Source of the DNA: Halogeometricum limi
GTDB lineage: Archaea; Halobacteriota; Halobacteria; Halobacteriales; Haloferacaceae
Direction of reading: 5' to 3'
Assembly: GCF_900115785.1 (NCBI RefSeq)
Contig: NZ_FOYS01000002.1
Location: forward strand, 310,001-374,000
DNA: 64,000 nt
Below the pieces are notes generated by a model. That model was not told where the DNA came from. It searched no databases and was given only the letters and a program-made list of their open reading frames with translations. Below, piece by piece: positions 1 to 9,481 of this stretch. The position numbers and the translations under genes are program-made. Every line of letters begins with the position of its first letter. Positions within the stretch are counted from its first letter, which is position 1.

Positions 1-255
1 GACCTCACGATGGCCTCTGCCGTCGAGACGGTCGACGGCCCCCTCGTCGGCGCTCTCCTCACCGGGATGGGACGGGACGGCGTCGACGGGATGGGCCGCA
101 TCCACGAGGCGGGCGGACACACGGTCGCACAGGACGAAGACACGTCGGCAATTTTCGGCATGCCGAAGCGAGCCATCGAGACGGGGTGCGTCGACGCAGT
201 CTCCCCCGCCGACGACATCGCCTCGCACATTCTTGCCGGACTCACAGAGGAGTGA
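1..255 (+). CDS. cheB: Chemotaxis response regulator protein-glutamate methylesterase CheB (C-terminal part)
   Basis: The 5' end lies outside the window; 84 C-terminal residues are visible. The segment VGALLTGMGRDGVDGM is the conserved end of the CheB methylesterase fold, including the aspartate of its serine-hydrolase triad, followed by the usual IFGMPKRAIETG motif. CheB removes methyl or amide groups from transducer glutamates during adaptation. It ends 3 nt before cheA, so cheB-cheA-cheR look like one transcript. The receiver domain and catalytic serine cannot be checked here. Confidence 0.93.
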   Translation, partial: DLTMASAVETVDGPLVGALLTGMGRDGVDGMGRIHEAGGHTVAQDEDTSAIFGMPKRAIETGCVDAVSPADDIASHILAGLTEE

Positions 256-258
256 ACG

Positions 259-2880
259 ATGGACGAAGAACTCTACCAAGCATTCATCACCGAATCCGAA
301 GAGAGCATCACCCAACTGAACAACTCGCTGCTCGAACTGGAGTCGAACCCCGACGACACCGAGGCAATCGACGACATCTTCCGTCAGGCGCACACCCTGA
401 AGGGGAACTTCGGCGCGATGGGTTTCGACAACGCCGCGACGGTGGCGCACGCCGTCGAGGACCTGTTGGACGAGATTCGGCACGGCCGACTGGAGGTGAC
501 GCCGGAGCGGATGGACCTCGTGTTCGACGGGATGGACGAGATTCTCGACATCCTGCACGACATCGAAGAACACGGCGAGTCCAAGAGCGACCCGATGGAC
601 CTCGTCGAAGAGATTCGCGCGGCCGCCGAAGCGGACGGCGAAGAGGCGGGAAACGCGGACTCGGCGGCGACTGACGACGCGTCGGGCGGAGCGGACGCAC
701 TGGCCGTCGCCGCCGAGACGCTCGACACCGACGCCGACGAGTTCGCGGAGACGGAACTGCTCTACCACGCGGCCATCGACCTCGACGCGGGTGAGATGAA
801 GGGCGTCGACGCGGGCCTGTTCCTCGGCGGCGTCCCCGACGAGGTGAACGTCGTGGGGTCGGTCCCCGACATCGACAGCATCGAAGAGGGCAGATTCGAG
901 AACGGCTTTGCGCTGTTCGTCGCGGACGTCCCCGAGTCCGAACTCGGCCCGACGCTCGCGGACCTCTGGAAGGTCGAACGCGTCGAACTCACCGACGTCT
1001 CCGCGATTCTCACCGACGAGTTCGACGCGGACGCCGACGGGACGGCCGCGGACGTCGACGAGAGCGCGGGCGCAGACGCCGAACCGCGGAACGAGGCGGA
1101 CGAGGCGGGCGCGGACGCTCCGGACGGCACCGACGAGACGGAGGCGGAGACGGCGGACGCCGAAGCGGAAGCGACGGACGTGGCGGACGCCGAAGCCGAG
1201 GCGACCGGCGCTTCGGACGCCGACGGCGACGGTATCGACCCCGCCGAGGCGGCCGAAGCGGTCGCGGCCGTCGAAGCCGCGTACGCCGGGTCGTCGACTG
1301 ACGACGCGGAATCCGCGGCCGACCACGCCGAGTCAGAGACGGACGCGGGAGTCGAATCCGACGCAGAATCCGTCGACGCATCCGATGCGGAACCCGACGC
1401 GCAGACGCCCGCCGAAGCCGGGACGGCCGCCGAGGCGACGCCGGCAGTCGACGCCGTAGACGCTCCCGGCGGCACCGACGAGAGCGACCAGACCGACGAC
1501 ACCGACGACACCGACGACACCGGCGATTCGTCGCGGGAAACCCCCGACGACGAGACGGCGACGCCCGGCGGTCAGGAGACGTCCGAGGCCGAGAGGACCG
1601 AGACGCGCGAGAAGAAGGACAAAGACCGGTCCATCTCGGCGGTCAAGTCCGTCCGCGTCGACGTGGACCAACTCGACCAACTCCACGAACTCGTCGAGCA
1701 ACTCGTCACCAGTCGTATCAAACTCCGGCAGGCGATGGAGGGCGAGACCGACCAGACGGGCGGACTCGACACGTTGGACGAGTTGGACAAGATTTCGACG
1801 AACCTCCAGAACACCGTCATGGACATGCGACTCATCCCGCTGAAGAAGGTGTTCGATAAGTTCCCGCGCATGGTCCGCGACATCGCTCGCGAACAGGACA
1901 AGCGCGTTCGGTTCAACGTGGAGGGCGCGGACATCGAACTCGACCGGACCATCCTCGACGAGATATCCGACCCCTTGATGCACGTCCTGCGGAACGCCGT
2001 GGACCACGGCATCGAGTCGCCGGACGAACGCGAGGCCAACGGGAAGTCCCGAACCGGGACCATCGAACTGGCCGCCCGGCGCGAACACGACACCGTCGTC
2101 ATCACCGTCACCGACGACGGGAGCGGCATCGACGCCGACGCGGTGCGGAGCAAGGCCGTCTCGAAGGGGCTAGCCACCCGCGAGGAACTGAACGAACTCC
2201 CCGACGAGGAGGTGTACGACTACATCTTCCACCCGGGGTTCTCCACGAACGACGAGATAACGGACGTGAGCGGTCGCGGCGTCGGCATGGACGTGGTGAA
2301 GACCACCGTCGAAGCGCTCGACGGGTCCGCGACGGTGACCAGCACGCCCGGCGAGGGGTCGGTGTTCACCATCCGCCTGCCCGTCTCCGTCGCCATCATC
2401 AAGGTGCTCTTCGTCCGCGTCGGCGAACGCGAGTTCGGCGTCCCCATCAAGTACATCGACGAGATATCCCGCCGACAGAAAGTCGAGACGGTCAACGGCG
2501 CGGAAGTCGTCGTCCACGAGGACGCCATCTACCCGCTCGTCCGCCTCCGCGACGCCCTCGACGTGGACATCGACGAGCGAGAGACGGGCATGATCGTTCG
2601 CATCCGTCCGGAGGACAGACAGGTCGCACTCCACTGCGACCACGTCACCCGACAGGAGGAAGTCGTCGTCACGCCGCTTCAAGGGCCGCTCAGCGGAACG
2701 CAGGGGCTCTCCGGCACGGCCGTCATCGGCGACGGGAACGTCATCCCCATCCTCGACGTGAGCACGCTCGAACTGCCGGACGGCGGTAAGGAGGCGATGC
2801 GCGAGTGGACGCCGCCGTCGGACGCGAACGGGGAGTCGTCCGACTCCGACGCGGCCGGCGTCGAGGAGGCCGCCGACTGA
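259..2880 (+). CDS. cheA: Chemotaxis sensor histidine kinase CheA
   Basis: 873 aa. The N-terminal HPt domain carries the phospho-acceptor His45 in HTLKGN. A P2-like domain follows (about 165-255), then a very acidic Asp/Glu/Ala linker of about 200 residues (about 260-455). The P3 dimerisation helices begin near 457. The ATPase core has N box HVLRNAVDHGIE (about 574), G1 DDGSGID (about 617) and G2 GRGVGMDVV (about 672), and a C-terminal CheW-like domain starts near 710. CheA phosphorylates CheY and CheB under transducer control. The linker is longer than in bacterial CheA, which is usual for halophiles. The cheR start codon overlaps its stop by one base. Confidence 0.98.
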   Translation: MDEELYQAFITESEESITQLNNSLLELESNPDDTEAIDDIFRQAHTLKGNFGAMGFDNAATVAHAVEDLLDEIRHGRLEVTPERMDLVFDGMDEILDILHDIEEHGESKSDPMDLVEEIRAAAEADGEEAGNADSAATDDASGGADALAVAAETLDTDADEFAETELLYHAAIDLDAGEMKGVDAGLFLGGVPDEVNVVGSVPDIDSIEEGRFENGFALFVADVPESELGPTLADLWKVERVELTDVSAILTDEFDADADGTAADVDESAGADAEPRNEADEAGADAPDGTDETEAETADAEAEATDVADAEAEATGASDADGDGIDPAEAAEAVAAVEAAYAGSSTDDAESAADHAESETDAGVESDAESVDASDAEPDAQTPAEAGTAAEATPAVDAVDAPGGTDESDQTDDTDDTDDTGDSSRETPDDETATPGGQETSEAERTETREKKDKDRSISAVKSVRVDVDQLDQLHELVEQLVTSRIKLRQAMEGETDQTGGLDTLDELDKISTNLQNTVMDMRLIPLKKVFDKFPRMVRDIAREQDKRVRFNVEGADIELDRTILDEISDPLMHVLRNAVDHGIESPDEREANGKSRTGTIELAARREHDTVVITVTDDGSGIDADAVRSKAVSKGLATREELNELPDEEVYDYIFHPGFSTNDEITDVSGRGVGMDVVKTTVEALDGSATVTSTPGEGSVFTIRLPVSVAIIKVLFVRVGEREFGVPIKYIDEISRRQKVETVNGAEVVVHEDAIYPLVRLRDALDVDIDERETGMIVRIRPEDRQVALHCDHVTRQEEVVVTPLQGPLSGTQGLSGTAVIGDGNVIPILDVSTLELPDGGKEAMREWTPPSDANGESSDSDAAGVEEAAD

Positions 2881-3713
2881 TGGCGAGAGCCGAATCGTCC
2901 GACCCCGCGTTTCGGCGTCTGCTCGAGTACGTCGAGGAGTCGCTGTCGTTCGCGACGAGTTCGTACAACGACGCGTACCTCGACCGGCGAATCTCCGCGC
3001 GGATGCGTCGCCGCGGCGTCGACGACTACGACGCCTACCAGTCGTTGCTGGGCGACGACGACGAAGAGCAGCGGGCGTTGCTGAACTCCCTGAGCGTCAA
3101 CGTCACCAGTTTCTTCCGCAATCCAGAGGTGTGGACGGCGCTCAGAGAGGTACTCGCGGACATCGCGCAGTCGAACCGGCGGGTCAACGTCTGGAGCGCG
3201 GCGTGTTCGGACGGCCGCGAGGCGTACTCGCTGGCGATGCTGGCGCACGACGACGACCGAATCGACCCGCGAAACGTCTCCATCCTCGGCACCGATATCA
3301 AACCGGAGATACTCCGCGCCGCCCGGGCGGGCGAGTACCACGTCTCGGAGACGAACGACGTGACGTCGCAACTCGAACCGCTCGACGGCTACGAGCAGTA
3401 CGTCGAACGCGACGACGACGTGTACCGCGTGAGCGACGCGGTGCAGTCGTTGGTGTCGTTCCGCCGCCACGACCTGGTCCAACAGCGCCCGCCGGACACG
3501 TTCGACCTCGTCGTCTGCCGGAACCTGTTTATATACATCAACACCGAGGCGAAGCAGGCGATATTCGACACGCTCGGGTCGTCTCTCACCCCCGACGGCT
3601 ATCTCACCATCGGGATGACCGAGACGGTTCCGCAGTCCTGTCGCGGTCGGTTCGACCCCGTCGAGAAACGCCTCAGAATCTACCGAAACGCCGCGAACGA
3701 CACGACTTCGTGA
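2880..3713 (+). CDS. cheR: Chemotaxis protein methyltransferase CheR
   Basis: 277 aa. ATG at 2880 overlaps the cheA stop (TGATG); longer in-frame upstream starts would run through cheA and are less likely. An N-terminal helical CheR domain precedes a Rossmann methyltransferase. SAM loop VWSAACSDGREAYSLAML replaces the classical GCSTGEE motif, and CRNLFIYI is the conserved CheR strand. It methylates glutamates on Htr transducers with S-adenosylmethionine, opposing CheB. Confidence 0.96.
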   Translation: MARAESSDPAFRRLLEYVEESLSFATSSYNDAYLDRRISARMRRRGVDDYDAYQSLLGDDDEEQRALLNSLSVNVTSFFRNPEVWTALREVLADIAQSNRRVNVWSAACSDGREAYSLAMLAHDDDRIDPRNVSILGTDIKPEILRAARAGEYHVSETNDVTSQLEPLDGYEQYVERDDDVYRVSDAVQSLVSFRRHDLVQQRPPDTFDLVVCRNLFIYINTEAKQAIFDTLGSSLTPDGYLTIGMTETVPQSCRGRFDPVEKRLRIYRNAANDTTS

Positions 3714-3727
3714 GGTGAGCTGAGACG

Positions 3728-4612
3728 ATGAAACCCGGAGAAAAGAAGGTCGCGGACACGAGCGGTCGGTTCCTCCAAGTCAAGCGCGGCGGCCGAAAGC
3801 TGAACGACGCGAACTGGACGAACGGGCGCATCCTCCTCTCGAACCAGCGACTCATCCTCGCGGGGACGGGAGGTAAGCGGACGTTCCCGCTCTCCTCTAT
3901 CCAGCAACTCGGCGGCCGGTTCGACGTGAACCAGCGTATCGCCACCGTCTCCGACTACCTGGCGTTGCAGTACGACGACGGCGAGAACGTGGTGCTCGTC
4001 GCCCCGAAGGACTTCGAGGAGTTCGAACTCGAACTGTACGGCGCGCTGCTCAACTCGGTTCGGTTCCTCGTTCGGCACCCCGCCGTCGAGGGCGGCGTCG
4101 TCCAGAACACCGAGTGGGAGGGCGCTCGCATGAAAGTCGAGGACGAAGCCGTCAGTATCGCGACCGTCTCGGGGTCGTTCGTCCACGTCAGACTGGACGA
4201 CATCGGCGACATCGAGATGGGTCGGCGGACCGTCCGCGAGGAACCGCGCGAGGTCATCGAAGTCGAACACTCGAACGACGAGGGGACGAGTCTCCAGACG
4301 TACATCTCCGGTCCCGAGCGTCCGGTGAGCATCCTGAAGTCGCTGCTCCGTATCGGCGAAGAGCAGTCCGAGACGGCGCTCGAACTGTCCAAACAGGACA
4401 AGCAGGTGCTGATGGCGCTGTACTCGGGCGTCTCGCCGTTCGACATCCCCGCGTTCCTCGGTATCGACGTGGACGACGTGGAGGAACTGTTCGTCAGACT
4501 CATCGACCACCACGTCTTAGACGAGGTCCGAATTCGACACGAGGTCGAACTCAACGCGCGCGGACGGTCCATCGCGGCGGACGCCATCGACGACCAAGGC
4601 GCGAACATGTGA
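3728..4612 (+). CDS. cheF1: Taxis protein CheF (archaellum adaptor), first copy
   Basis: 294 aa CheF/DUF439 family protein, start ATG 3728 after a 14-nt gap from cheR. The N-terminal two-thirds are a PH-like beta domain with recognisable segments such as GRILLSNQRLILA; the C-terminus (about 215-285) looks like a winged helix with DIPAFLGIDVDDVEELFVRL. In Halobacterium, CheF proteins bind CheY, CheD, CheC and the archaellum accessory proteins and are needed to pass the CheY-P signal to the motor. A second copy sits in the convergent operon at 4900-6063. Numbering cheF1/cheF2 is mine. Confidence 0.92.
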   Translation: MKPGEKKVADTSGRFLQVKRGGRKLNDANWTNGRILLSNQRLILAGTGGKRTFPLSSIQQLGGRFDVNQRIATVSDYLALQYDDGENVVLVAPKDFEEFELELYGALLNSVRFLVRHPAVEGGVVQNTEWEGARMKVEDEAVSIATVSGSFVHVRLDDIGDIEMGRRTVREEPREVIEVEHSNDEGTSLQTYISGPERPVSILKSLLRIGEEQSETALELSKQDKQVLMALYSGVSPFDIPAFLGIDVDDVEELFVRLIDHHVLDEVRIRHEVELNARGRSIAADAIDDQGANM

Positions 4613-4627
4613 CCTCGGGGACGCGCC

Positions 4628-4751
4628 GACGACCGACCGCCACGACCGACCCGACGACCGACCGCCACGACCGACCCGACGACCGACCCGACGACCGACC
4701 GCCACGACCGACCCGACGACCGACCCGACGACCGACCCGACGACCGACCGA
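4628..4751. repeat. Short tandem repeat tract between convergent cheF genes
   Basis: About ten imperfect 12-13 nt units alternate between GACGACCGACCC-type and GCCACGACCGACC-type, filling most of the 287-bp space between the 3' ends of the two cheF genes. All three frames give Arg/Pro/Asp low complexity with no family signal, so I treat it as non-coding. The rest of the spacer (4752-4899) shows no gene. Confidence 0.85.
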
Positions 4752-4899
4752 TTCGAGATTCTCCGAGAACAGAAGACACCGGAGAGCGACACGTCGGCGG
4801 TCGCGGACGAGTGTGACGAGGTAGGACAAGCGCGGGCGTGCGACCGAGTTGTCGCCGAGAAGAGACCGAGAGACCGAACGCAGAGCGCAGATACGCGCC

Positions 4900-6063
4900 T
4901 CAGACGTTGACGCCCTCTATCTCCTCGTTGACGACGAACCGGCCCTGCGGAGTGAGGTCGCAGGGGAGTTCCGATTCGGTGATGAGGTTGTCGTCGTACA
5001 GTTCGCCGAGGCGACTCGCGAGTTCGGCCTCGTCGAGGTCCAAGAGCGACGCGAGGTCGATTCCCGGACCGGTCGAGTAGAGACCGACGAGCACTTCGAG
5101 CGTCTCCTCTTCGACTTCCACGTCGCGGACGTCGCTCTTTATCCAGTGGTAGATGAGACGCAGGTAGCGGCCGAGGATGTTCATCTTCCGGCGCGACCCC
5201 ATCGACATCTCCGAGGTGACCGTCTGGCCGTTCTCGACGTGTTGTACCGAGAGGACGAGTCGCTTCTCGTCGTCGATGGTCCGTTCGATGACCTCGAAGA
5301 AGATGACGGAGGCAAGGTCTATCTCGAACGGTCCCTCCGTCTCTCCGAGTTCGTCGTTGCCGGGGAAGACGACGGACTCGTAGTCGAGGTGGAGTCCGGT
5401 CTTGCGCTTCGGCGTGTCCATCACGCGCCCGCCCACCTTCGCGGGGTGTTTCACGTGGGTCGTCGACCCGTTCAGGACCGCCCGGAAGAGGAGTAACGAG
5501 AACTTCTCGATGGTCTCTCTGTCGCCGCCGATGACCGTCGTGCGCCGGCGGTTGCCGACGACGTACCCGACCATCACCGTGTAGTCGAAGAACTCCTCGA
5601 CCTCTGCGGGGACCTGTCCCACGGCGATGTCGAAGATGGAGGTGATGGGGACCACCGTCTTCGTCTCGGAGGTGGCGAGGATGAGGCGGCGTTCGCTCAT
5701 CAGGACGCGCCCTTTCACCGGTTCGAACGTCGCCTCTCCGCCGGCGACGAAGTTCGCGACGAAGTCGACGATTATCGACTCGCCGTTCTTCGACCGTCTG
5801 AGTCGTCGTTCGCGTTCCGCGTCCGTCTCGGACGCGTCGTCCGCCGCGTCTTTCTTGTTCCGGTAGGCTTCGAGCAGGTCTTCTCCCGTCGCACCGGTCG
5901 ACGCGGGCGACGCCGCCGTCTCGCCGGTGTCGGTGTCTGCCCCGTCGCTCCCGCCGTCGGTTCGAAGCGACGCCGTGCGCGAATCCGCGAGGTAGTCGGT
6001 CTCGACGCCCTCGTCGGGTGTCGGTGTCGGTACGCCGGTGTCGGAGCCGAGTTCGTCCGTCAT
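4900..6063 (-). CDS. cheF2: Taxis protein CheF, second copy with acidic N-terminal extension
   Basis: 387 aa. ATG at 6063 overlaps the arlJ stop by 4 nt (ATGA), so it is the last gene of the arl operon. Residues 1-95 are Asp/Thr/Gly-rich and probably disordered; the CheF domain follows with GRVLMSERRLILATSE and IVDFVANF, and the C-terminus again resembles a winged helix. Much longer upstream extensions in frame lie wholly inside arlJ and are rejected. Being translated with ArlJ fits its role as the adaptor linking CheY-P to the motor. Confidence 0.92.
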   Translation of the reverse strand: MTDELGSDTGVPTPTPDEGVETDYLADSRTASLRTDGGSDGADTDTGETAASPASTGATGEDLLEAYRNKKDAADDASETDAERERRLRRSKNGESIIVDFVANFVAGGEATFEPVKGRVLMSERRLILATSETKTVVPITSIFDIAVGQVPAEVEEFFDYTVMVGYVVGNRRRTTVIGGDRETIEKFSLLLFRAVLNGSTTHVKHPAKVGGRVMDTPKRKTGLHLDYESVVFPGNDELGETEGPFEIDLASVIFFEVIERTIDDEKRLVLSVQHVENGQTVTSEMSMGSRRKMNILGRYLRLIYHWIKSDVRDVEVEEETLEVLVGLYSTGPGIDLASLLDLDEAELASRLGELYDDNLITESELPCDLTPQGRFVVNEEIEGVNV

Positions 6064-7811
6064 ACACTGATCAGTGCTCCTGCGAGCGAAGAGGTCGCGA
6101 CGGCACTCGCACAGCCGATCCACACGAGGACCACGAAGTGGAGGTAGGCGTTCGCCTTGTGCCCGCCGTCGACCATCCGGATCATCAGCGACGACAACAG
6201 CGCGTTGAACAGGATGATGAGCGCGAGCAGATACTCGATGAACGGGATGTCGTACACGCCGGCGTAGATGAGTTGTCCGAACTGCATCTGTCCGAGGTTC
6301 ATCTTCGTCGAGAACGACGCCAGAATCTCGACGACTTCGAGGCCGATGAAGAACGCGAACGACGCCGACGCCGTGATACCGTAGAGGACGCCGATGAGCG
6401 TCACCGTCGCCTGTTGGCGCTGCCGTCGGAGTTTGATGACCTCGTTCATGTTCCGGGAGATGAGTTCGCCGAGCTGTTTCGGCTTGCCACCCATCTGCCG
6501 TCCGACGTTGTACATCTCGCTGAACTTCTGGATGAGGTAGGAACTGGACTCGGCGGTGAAGAAGAACCACGACCGTCCGGGGCCGATGCGCATGTTGAGC
6601 CGGACGTACAGGCGGTCTATCTCCCGCGAGAGGACGCCGAAGTCCTTCGTTCGGAGCGTCTTCAGGACGGCCGTCGTCGTACTCTGCTTCGCCGTCTCGG
6701 AGGCACCGAGCGCGCGGATAAATCCGGGGTACTCCTCGTCGCGTTCCTTGATGCGGTTCTCGTGCCGTCGGGCGATGATGCCGGGGATGGCCAGCGGCGT
6801 GAGCGGTGCGGCGATGAGGATGGGGACGGGCGTGTCGAGCATCACCGCGCGGACGGACATCCCGACGTCAGTGAACCCGGCGGTTCCGAGCGCCAGCACC
6901 ATGACGAGGACGAACGAGAGCGCGACGGCGCCGTACAGCGCGATGTCTATCTGACGGTCGGCCTTCGTCCGGTACTCGTCTTGGACGTACCAGAGCGGGT
7001 CGTACGGCGACATCGTCTTGATGACGTAGTAGAAGCCGAGTTGGACGAAGACGAACAGCACGATGACCGCCGCGATAGTCATCGTCGCGTCCGTCCCCGT
7101 GAGGATGGGCAGGACGATGGCGTTGATGACCGCGAACGTCATCGAGAGAATCATCGAGAGGTAGAGGTCTTTCATCACTTCGAGGTTTCCGAGGGCGCTC
7201 TCGTAGACGGTGATGTACTTCTGGACCATCGCGTTCTGCTCGCCGAGGAGGAAGTCGTCTATCTGCTGGCCCGCCCCGAGCGAGTACGCGAGTCTGTCCA
7301 GGAAGTCCGCGAGCGGTTTCGAGGGCACCTGTCGGGCCCGACGCTCGCAGGCGTCGTCCAACGACTGGTTCCACGTATCGACCAGTTGGGTGATGCGGCG
7401 CATCTCGATGGCGAGTTCGCCGTACTCCTCTTCTCGCCCCAGTTGCCGAAACACCGACACGCGGTCGATGTTGGTCGTCGACAGCACCGTCATGTGGGTG
7501 ATGAGGAGGTGCAGTTGGTTCTCCAAGCCGCGGCGCTGTTCCTCGACGAGGAGTCGCGGATACAACAGCGCGCCCGCGAGGACGAGCGAACCGAGGAGGA
7601 ACACGGGGATGCGGACGAGTAACGGGAGCGGAAGCGCGAGGGCACCGACGAGTGCCACGAGGAAGAACACCGACGCCGGGAGCAACACGACGACTCCGTA
7701 GCGCTGCATCGGCATCGGCATGCGCTCGTACGACTCTAAGACCGAGTCGAGAAACGCGCGCACCTGTCTGGTCTGTGCGCCGAACCCCTCCGTGGTACTC
7801 GCCTCGGACAT
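6060..7811 (-). CDS. arlJ: Archaellum membrane platform protein ArlJ (FlaJ)
   Basis: 583 aa polytopic membrane protein, start ATG 7811 two bases after the arlI stop. It has several hydrophobic helices near residues 45-95, clustered helices at about 220-345, and a C-terminal set after about 460. Two cytoplasmic stretches carry GAGQQIDDFLL and the paired segment QMGGKPKQLGELI, as in GspF/FlaJ platform proteins. ArlJ anchors the ArlI ATPase and ArlH at the membrane and supports filament assembly and rotation. Confidence 0.96.
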   Translation of the reverse strand: MSEASTTEGFGAQTRQVRAFLDSVLESYERMPMPMQRYGVVVLLPASVFFLVALVGALALPLPLLVRIPVFLLGSLVLAGALLYPRLLVEEQRRGLENQLHLLITHMTVLSTTNIDRVSVFRQLGREEEYGELAIEMRRITQLVDTWNQSLDDACERRARQVPSKPLADFLDRLAYSLGAGQQIDDFLLGEQNAMVQKYITVYESALGNLEVMKDLYLSMILSMTFAVINAIVLPILTGTDATMTIAAVIVLFVFVQLGFYYVIKTMSPYDPLWYVQDEYRTKADRQIDIALYGAVALSFVLVMVLALGTAGFTDVGMSVRAVMLDTPVPILIAAPLTPLAIPGIIARRHENRIKERDEEYPGFIRALGASETAKQSTTTAVLKTLRTKDFGVLSREIDRLYVRLNMRIGPGRSWFFFTAESSSYLIQKFSEMYNVGRQMGGKPKQLGELISRNMNEVIKLRRQRQQATVTLIGVLYGITASASFAFFIGLEVVEILASFSTKMNLGQMQFGQLIYAGVYDIPFIEYLLALIILFNALLSSLMIRMVDGGHKANAYLHFVVLVWIGCASAVATSSLAGALISV

Positions 7812-7813
7812 CG

Positions 7814-9481
7814 CTACAGCCTCGCCATGTCGAACGGGAGGCCCTCGGCGCCGTCCCGCTGGAAGTCCTCGATGAGTTCGTTCACTTCGTGGTAGCCCGT
7901 GATGTTCTCCTGGATGGCGCGGTTGACGATCTCGGTGCGGTACTCGATGTCGTCGTATATCTTCCGCGTGTCGTCGTAGCCGAGGAGCGTCGCGATCTTC
8001 TCCTCCATGATGAACGAGTTGTTCCGGCCCTGGAACACGATTTCGTCCTCGACGGGGTCCCAGTAGAACGCCTCACGGGTGACGACGCCGCCCATCTCCT
8101 TCGAGTACCCCTCTATCTCTTGGACGCTCGTCACGCGGCGGAGGGTGTCGTTGCCGCGTTTGACCCGGTTCTGGAACAGGGCGATGTCGCAGTTCGACAT
8201 GAACGTCTCCGGGACGTGGATGGGGTCGCCGGTGAAACGCTGGATCATCGAGACGATGTCCGAGGCGTGGAACGTGAGCATCACCGGGTGACCGGTCTGG
8301 GCGGCCTGGAACGCCATCCGGCCCTCTTCACCACGGACCTCCCCGACGATGATGTAGTCTGGACGCGAACGGAGGGCGGCGGCGACGAGGTCGAACATGT
8401 CCACCTCGGAGTCGGCCCCGCGTCCCTCGCGCGTGAGGAGTTGCTGCCACGTGTCGTGCGGCGGAAGGACCTCCGCGGTGTCCTCTGCGGTGTATATCTT
8501 CGAGTCCTGCGGGATGAACGAGAGGATGGCGTTCAGCGTCGTCGTCTTCCCGGACGCCGTCTCGCCGACGACGAAGATGGTCCGCTCGTTCTCCAGCGCC
8601 ATCCAGAGGTACGCGCACAGCTCCGGCGAGAGCGTTCCCCACTTCGCGATTTGGAACACCGACAGGGGGACGTCGTCGCCCTGACGGATGGTGAGGCTGG
8701 ACCCCTTCAGCGACACGTCGTCGGAGTAGATGATGTTGATACGCGACCCGTCCGGGAGCGTCGAGTCGACGATGGGGTGCGCGTCGGAGACGGGGTCGCC
8801 GATTCGCTCACCCATGTTCCGAAGCCAGTTGTCGAACTGGTCTTTCGAGTCGAACTCGACGGTCGTCTCCAGCAGACCGTAGACCCCGTGGTCGACGTCG
8901 ACCTGCCGGGGACCGATGACGTGAATGTCCTCGTTCGCCGGGTCGCGCATGATGGGTTCGAGGGGGCCGAGGCCGACGATGTCGCGGACGAGACGGTACT
9001 GAATCTTCTCGTACGTCTCCTCTGTGACCTGCACGGGCCCGATGTCGAGTCGCTGGATGAGTTCGTGAACCCGCCCCTGCTGTTTTCCCTCCAGCATGAC
9101 GATCTCTTCGAGTAACTCTTCGATGCGGTCCTCGTACTCGACGTCGGCTTCGGGTGCCGGTTTCGACACCGAGCGTTCGAGGAGTTTGTCCTTCACCTGG
9201 TCGAATATCTCGTGTTCGTCGTCGTCGAGTTCCGGTTCGATGGTGTAGTACTTCGTCGTCTCACCGAAGTTGCCGTACACCTGCGCGTAGATGGGGCCGC
9301 CGAGGTGGTAGATGACGTTCGGCCGCCGGGATTCGTACTCCCCGGACGCCTCGTCGATGAGCATCGGGAACTCACCCGTTATCTGCCGGAAGCGTTTGAG
9401 GTGGTCGCGCAGGTGTCCCCAGCGCATCGCGTGCTGTTTCAGGTCGTCGGACAGTTTCGCAGAGCCGTGTTCGGTCGCCAT
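7814..9481 (-). CDS. arlI: Archaellum motor ATPase ArlI (FlaI)
   Basis: 555 aa secretion ATPase of the FlaI/GspE family. Walker A GETASGKTT lies near residue 305. The arginine-rich Walker B region is RSRPDYIIVGEVRGEEG, and the His box is GHPVMLTFHASDIVSM. The N-terminal half contains the FlaI-type domain with the segment MRDPANEDIHVIGPRQVD. It hexamerises on ArlJ and powers both archaellin export and rotation. Its ATG overlaps the arlH stop by one base (TAATG). The large pilus ATPase at 61230 is a distant paralogue. Confidence 0.97.
   Translation of the reverse strand: MATEHGSAKLSDDLKQHAMRWGHLRDHLKRFRQITGEFPMLIDEASGEYESRRPNVIYHLGGPIYAQVYGNFGETTKYYTIEPELDDDEHEIFDQVKDKLLERSVSKPAPEADVEYEDRIEELLEEIVMLEGKQQGRVHELIQRLDIGPVQVTEETYEKIQYRLVRDIVGLGPLEPIMRDPANEDIHVIGPRQVDVDHGVYGLLETTVEFDSKDQFDNWLRNMGERIGDPVSDAHPIVDSTLPDGSRINIIYSDDVSLKGSSLTIRQGDDVPLSVFQIAKWGTLSPELCAYLWMALENERTIFVVGETASGKTTTLNAILSFIPQDSKIYTAEDTAEVLPPHDTWQQLLTREGRGADSEVDMFDLVAAALRSRPDYIIVGEVRGEEGRMAFQAAQTGHPVMLTFHASDIVSMIQRFTGDPIHVPETFMSNCDIALFQNRVKRGNDTLRRVTSVQEIEGYSKEMGGVVTREAFYWDPVEDEIVFQGRNNSFIMEEKIATLLGYDDTRKIYDDIEYRTEIVNRAIQENITGYHEVNELIEDFQRDGAEGLPFDMARL

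Noticed and set aside
762-1520. Long reverse-strand frame opposite the CheA acidic linker
   Set aside because: Ser/Ala/Val low complexity is the mirror of the GAC/GCG-rich linker codons; such frames open by composition in GC-rich DNA.
4628-4751. CRISPR array
   Set aside because: Units are 12-13 nt, contiguous and without spacers; no cas genes are present.
4517-6067. Very long Arg-rich reverse frame over cheF2
   Set aside because: It is a shadow in another frame of cheF2, with Arg/Pro-rich composition quite unlike halophilic proteins.
6018-7622. 534-codon forward frame over arlJ
   Set aside because: It runs antisense to a clear ArlJ gene and has no family motif.
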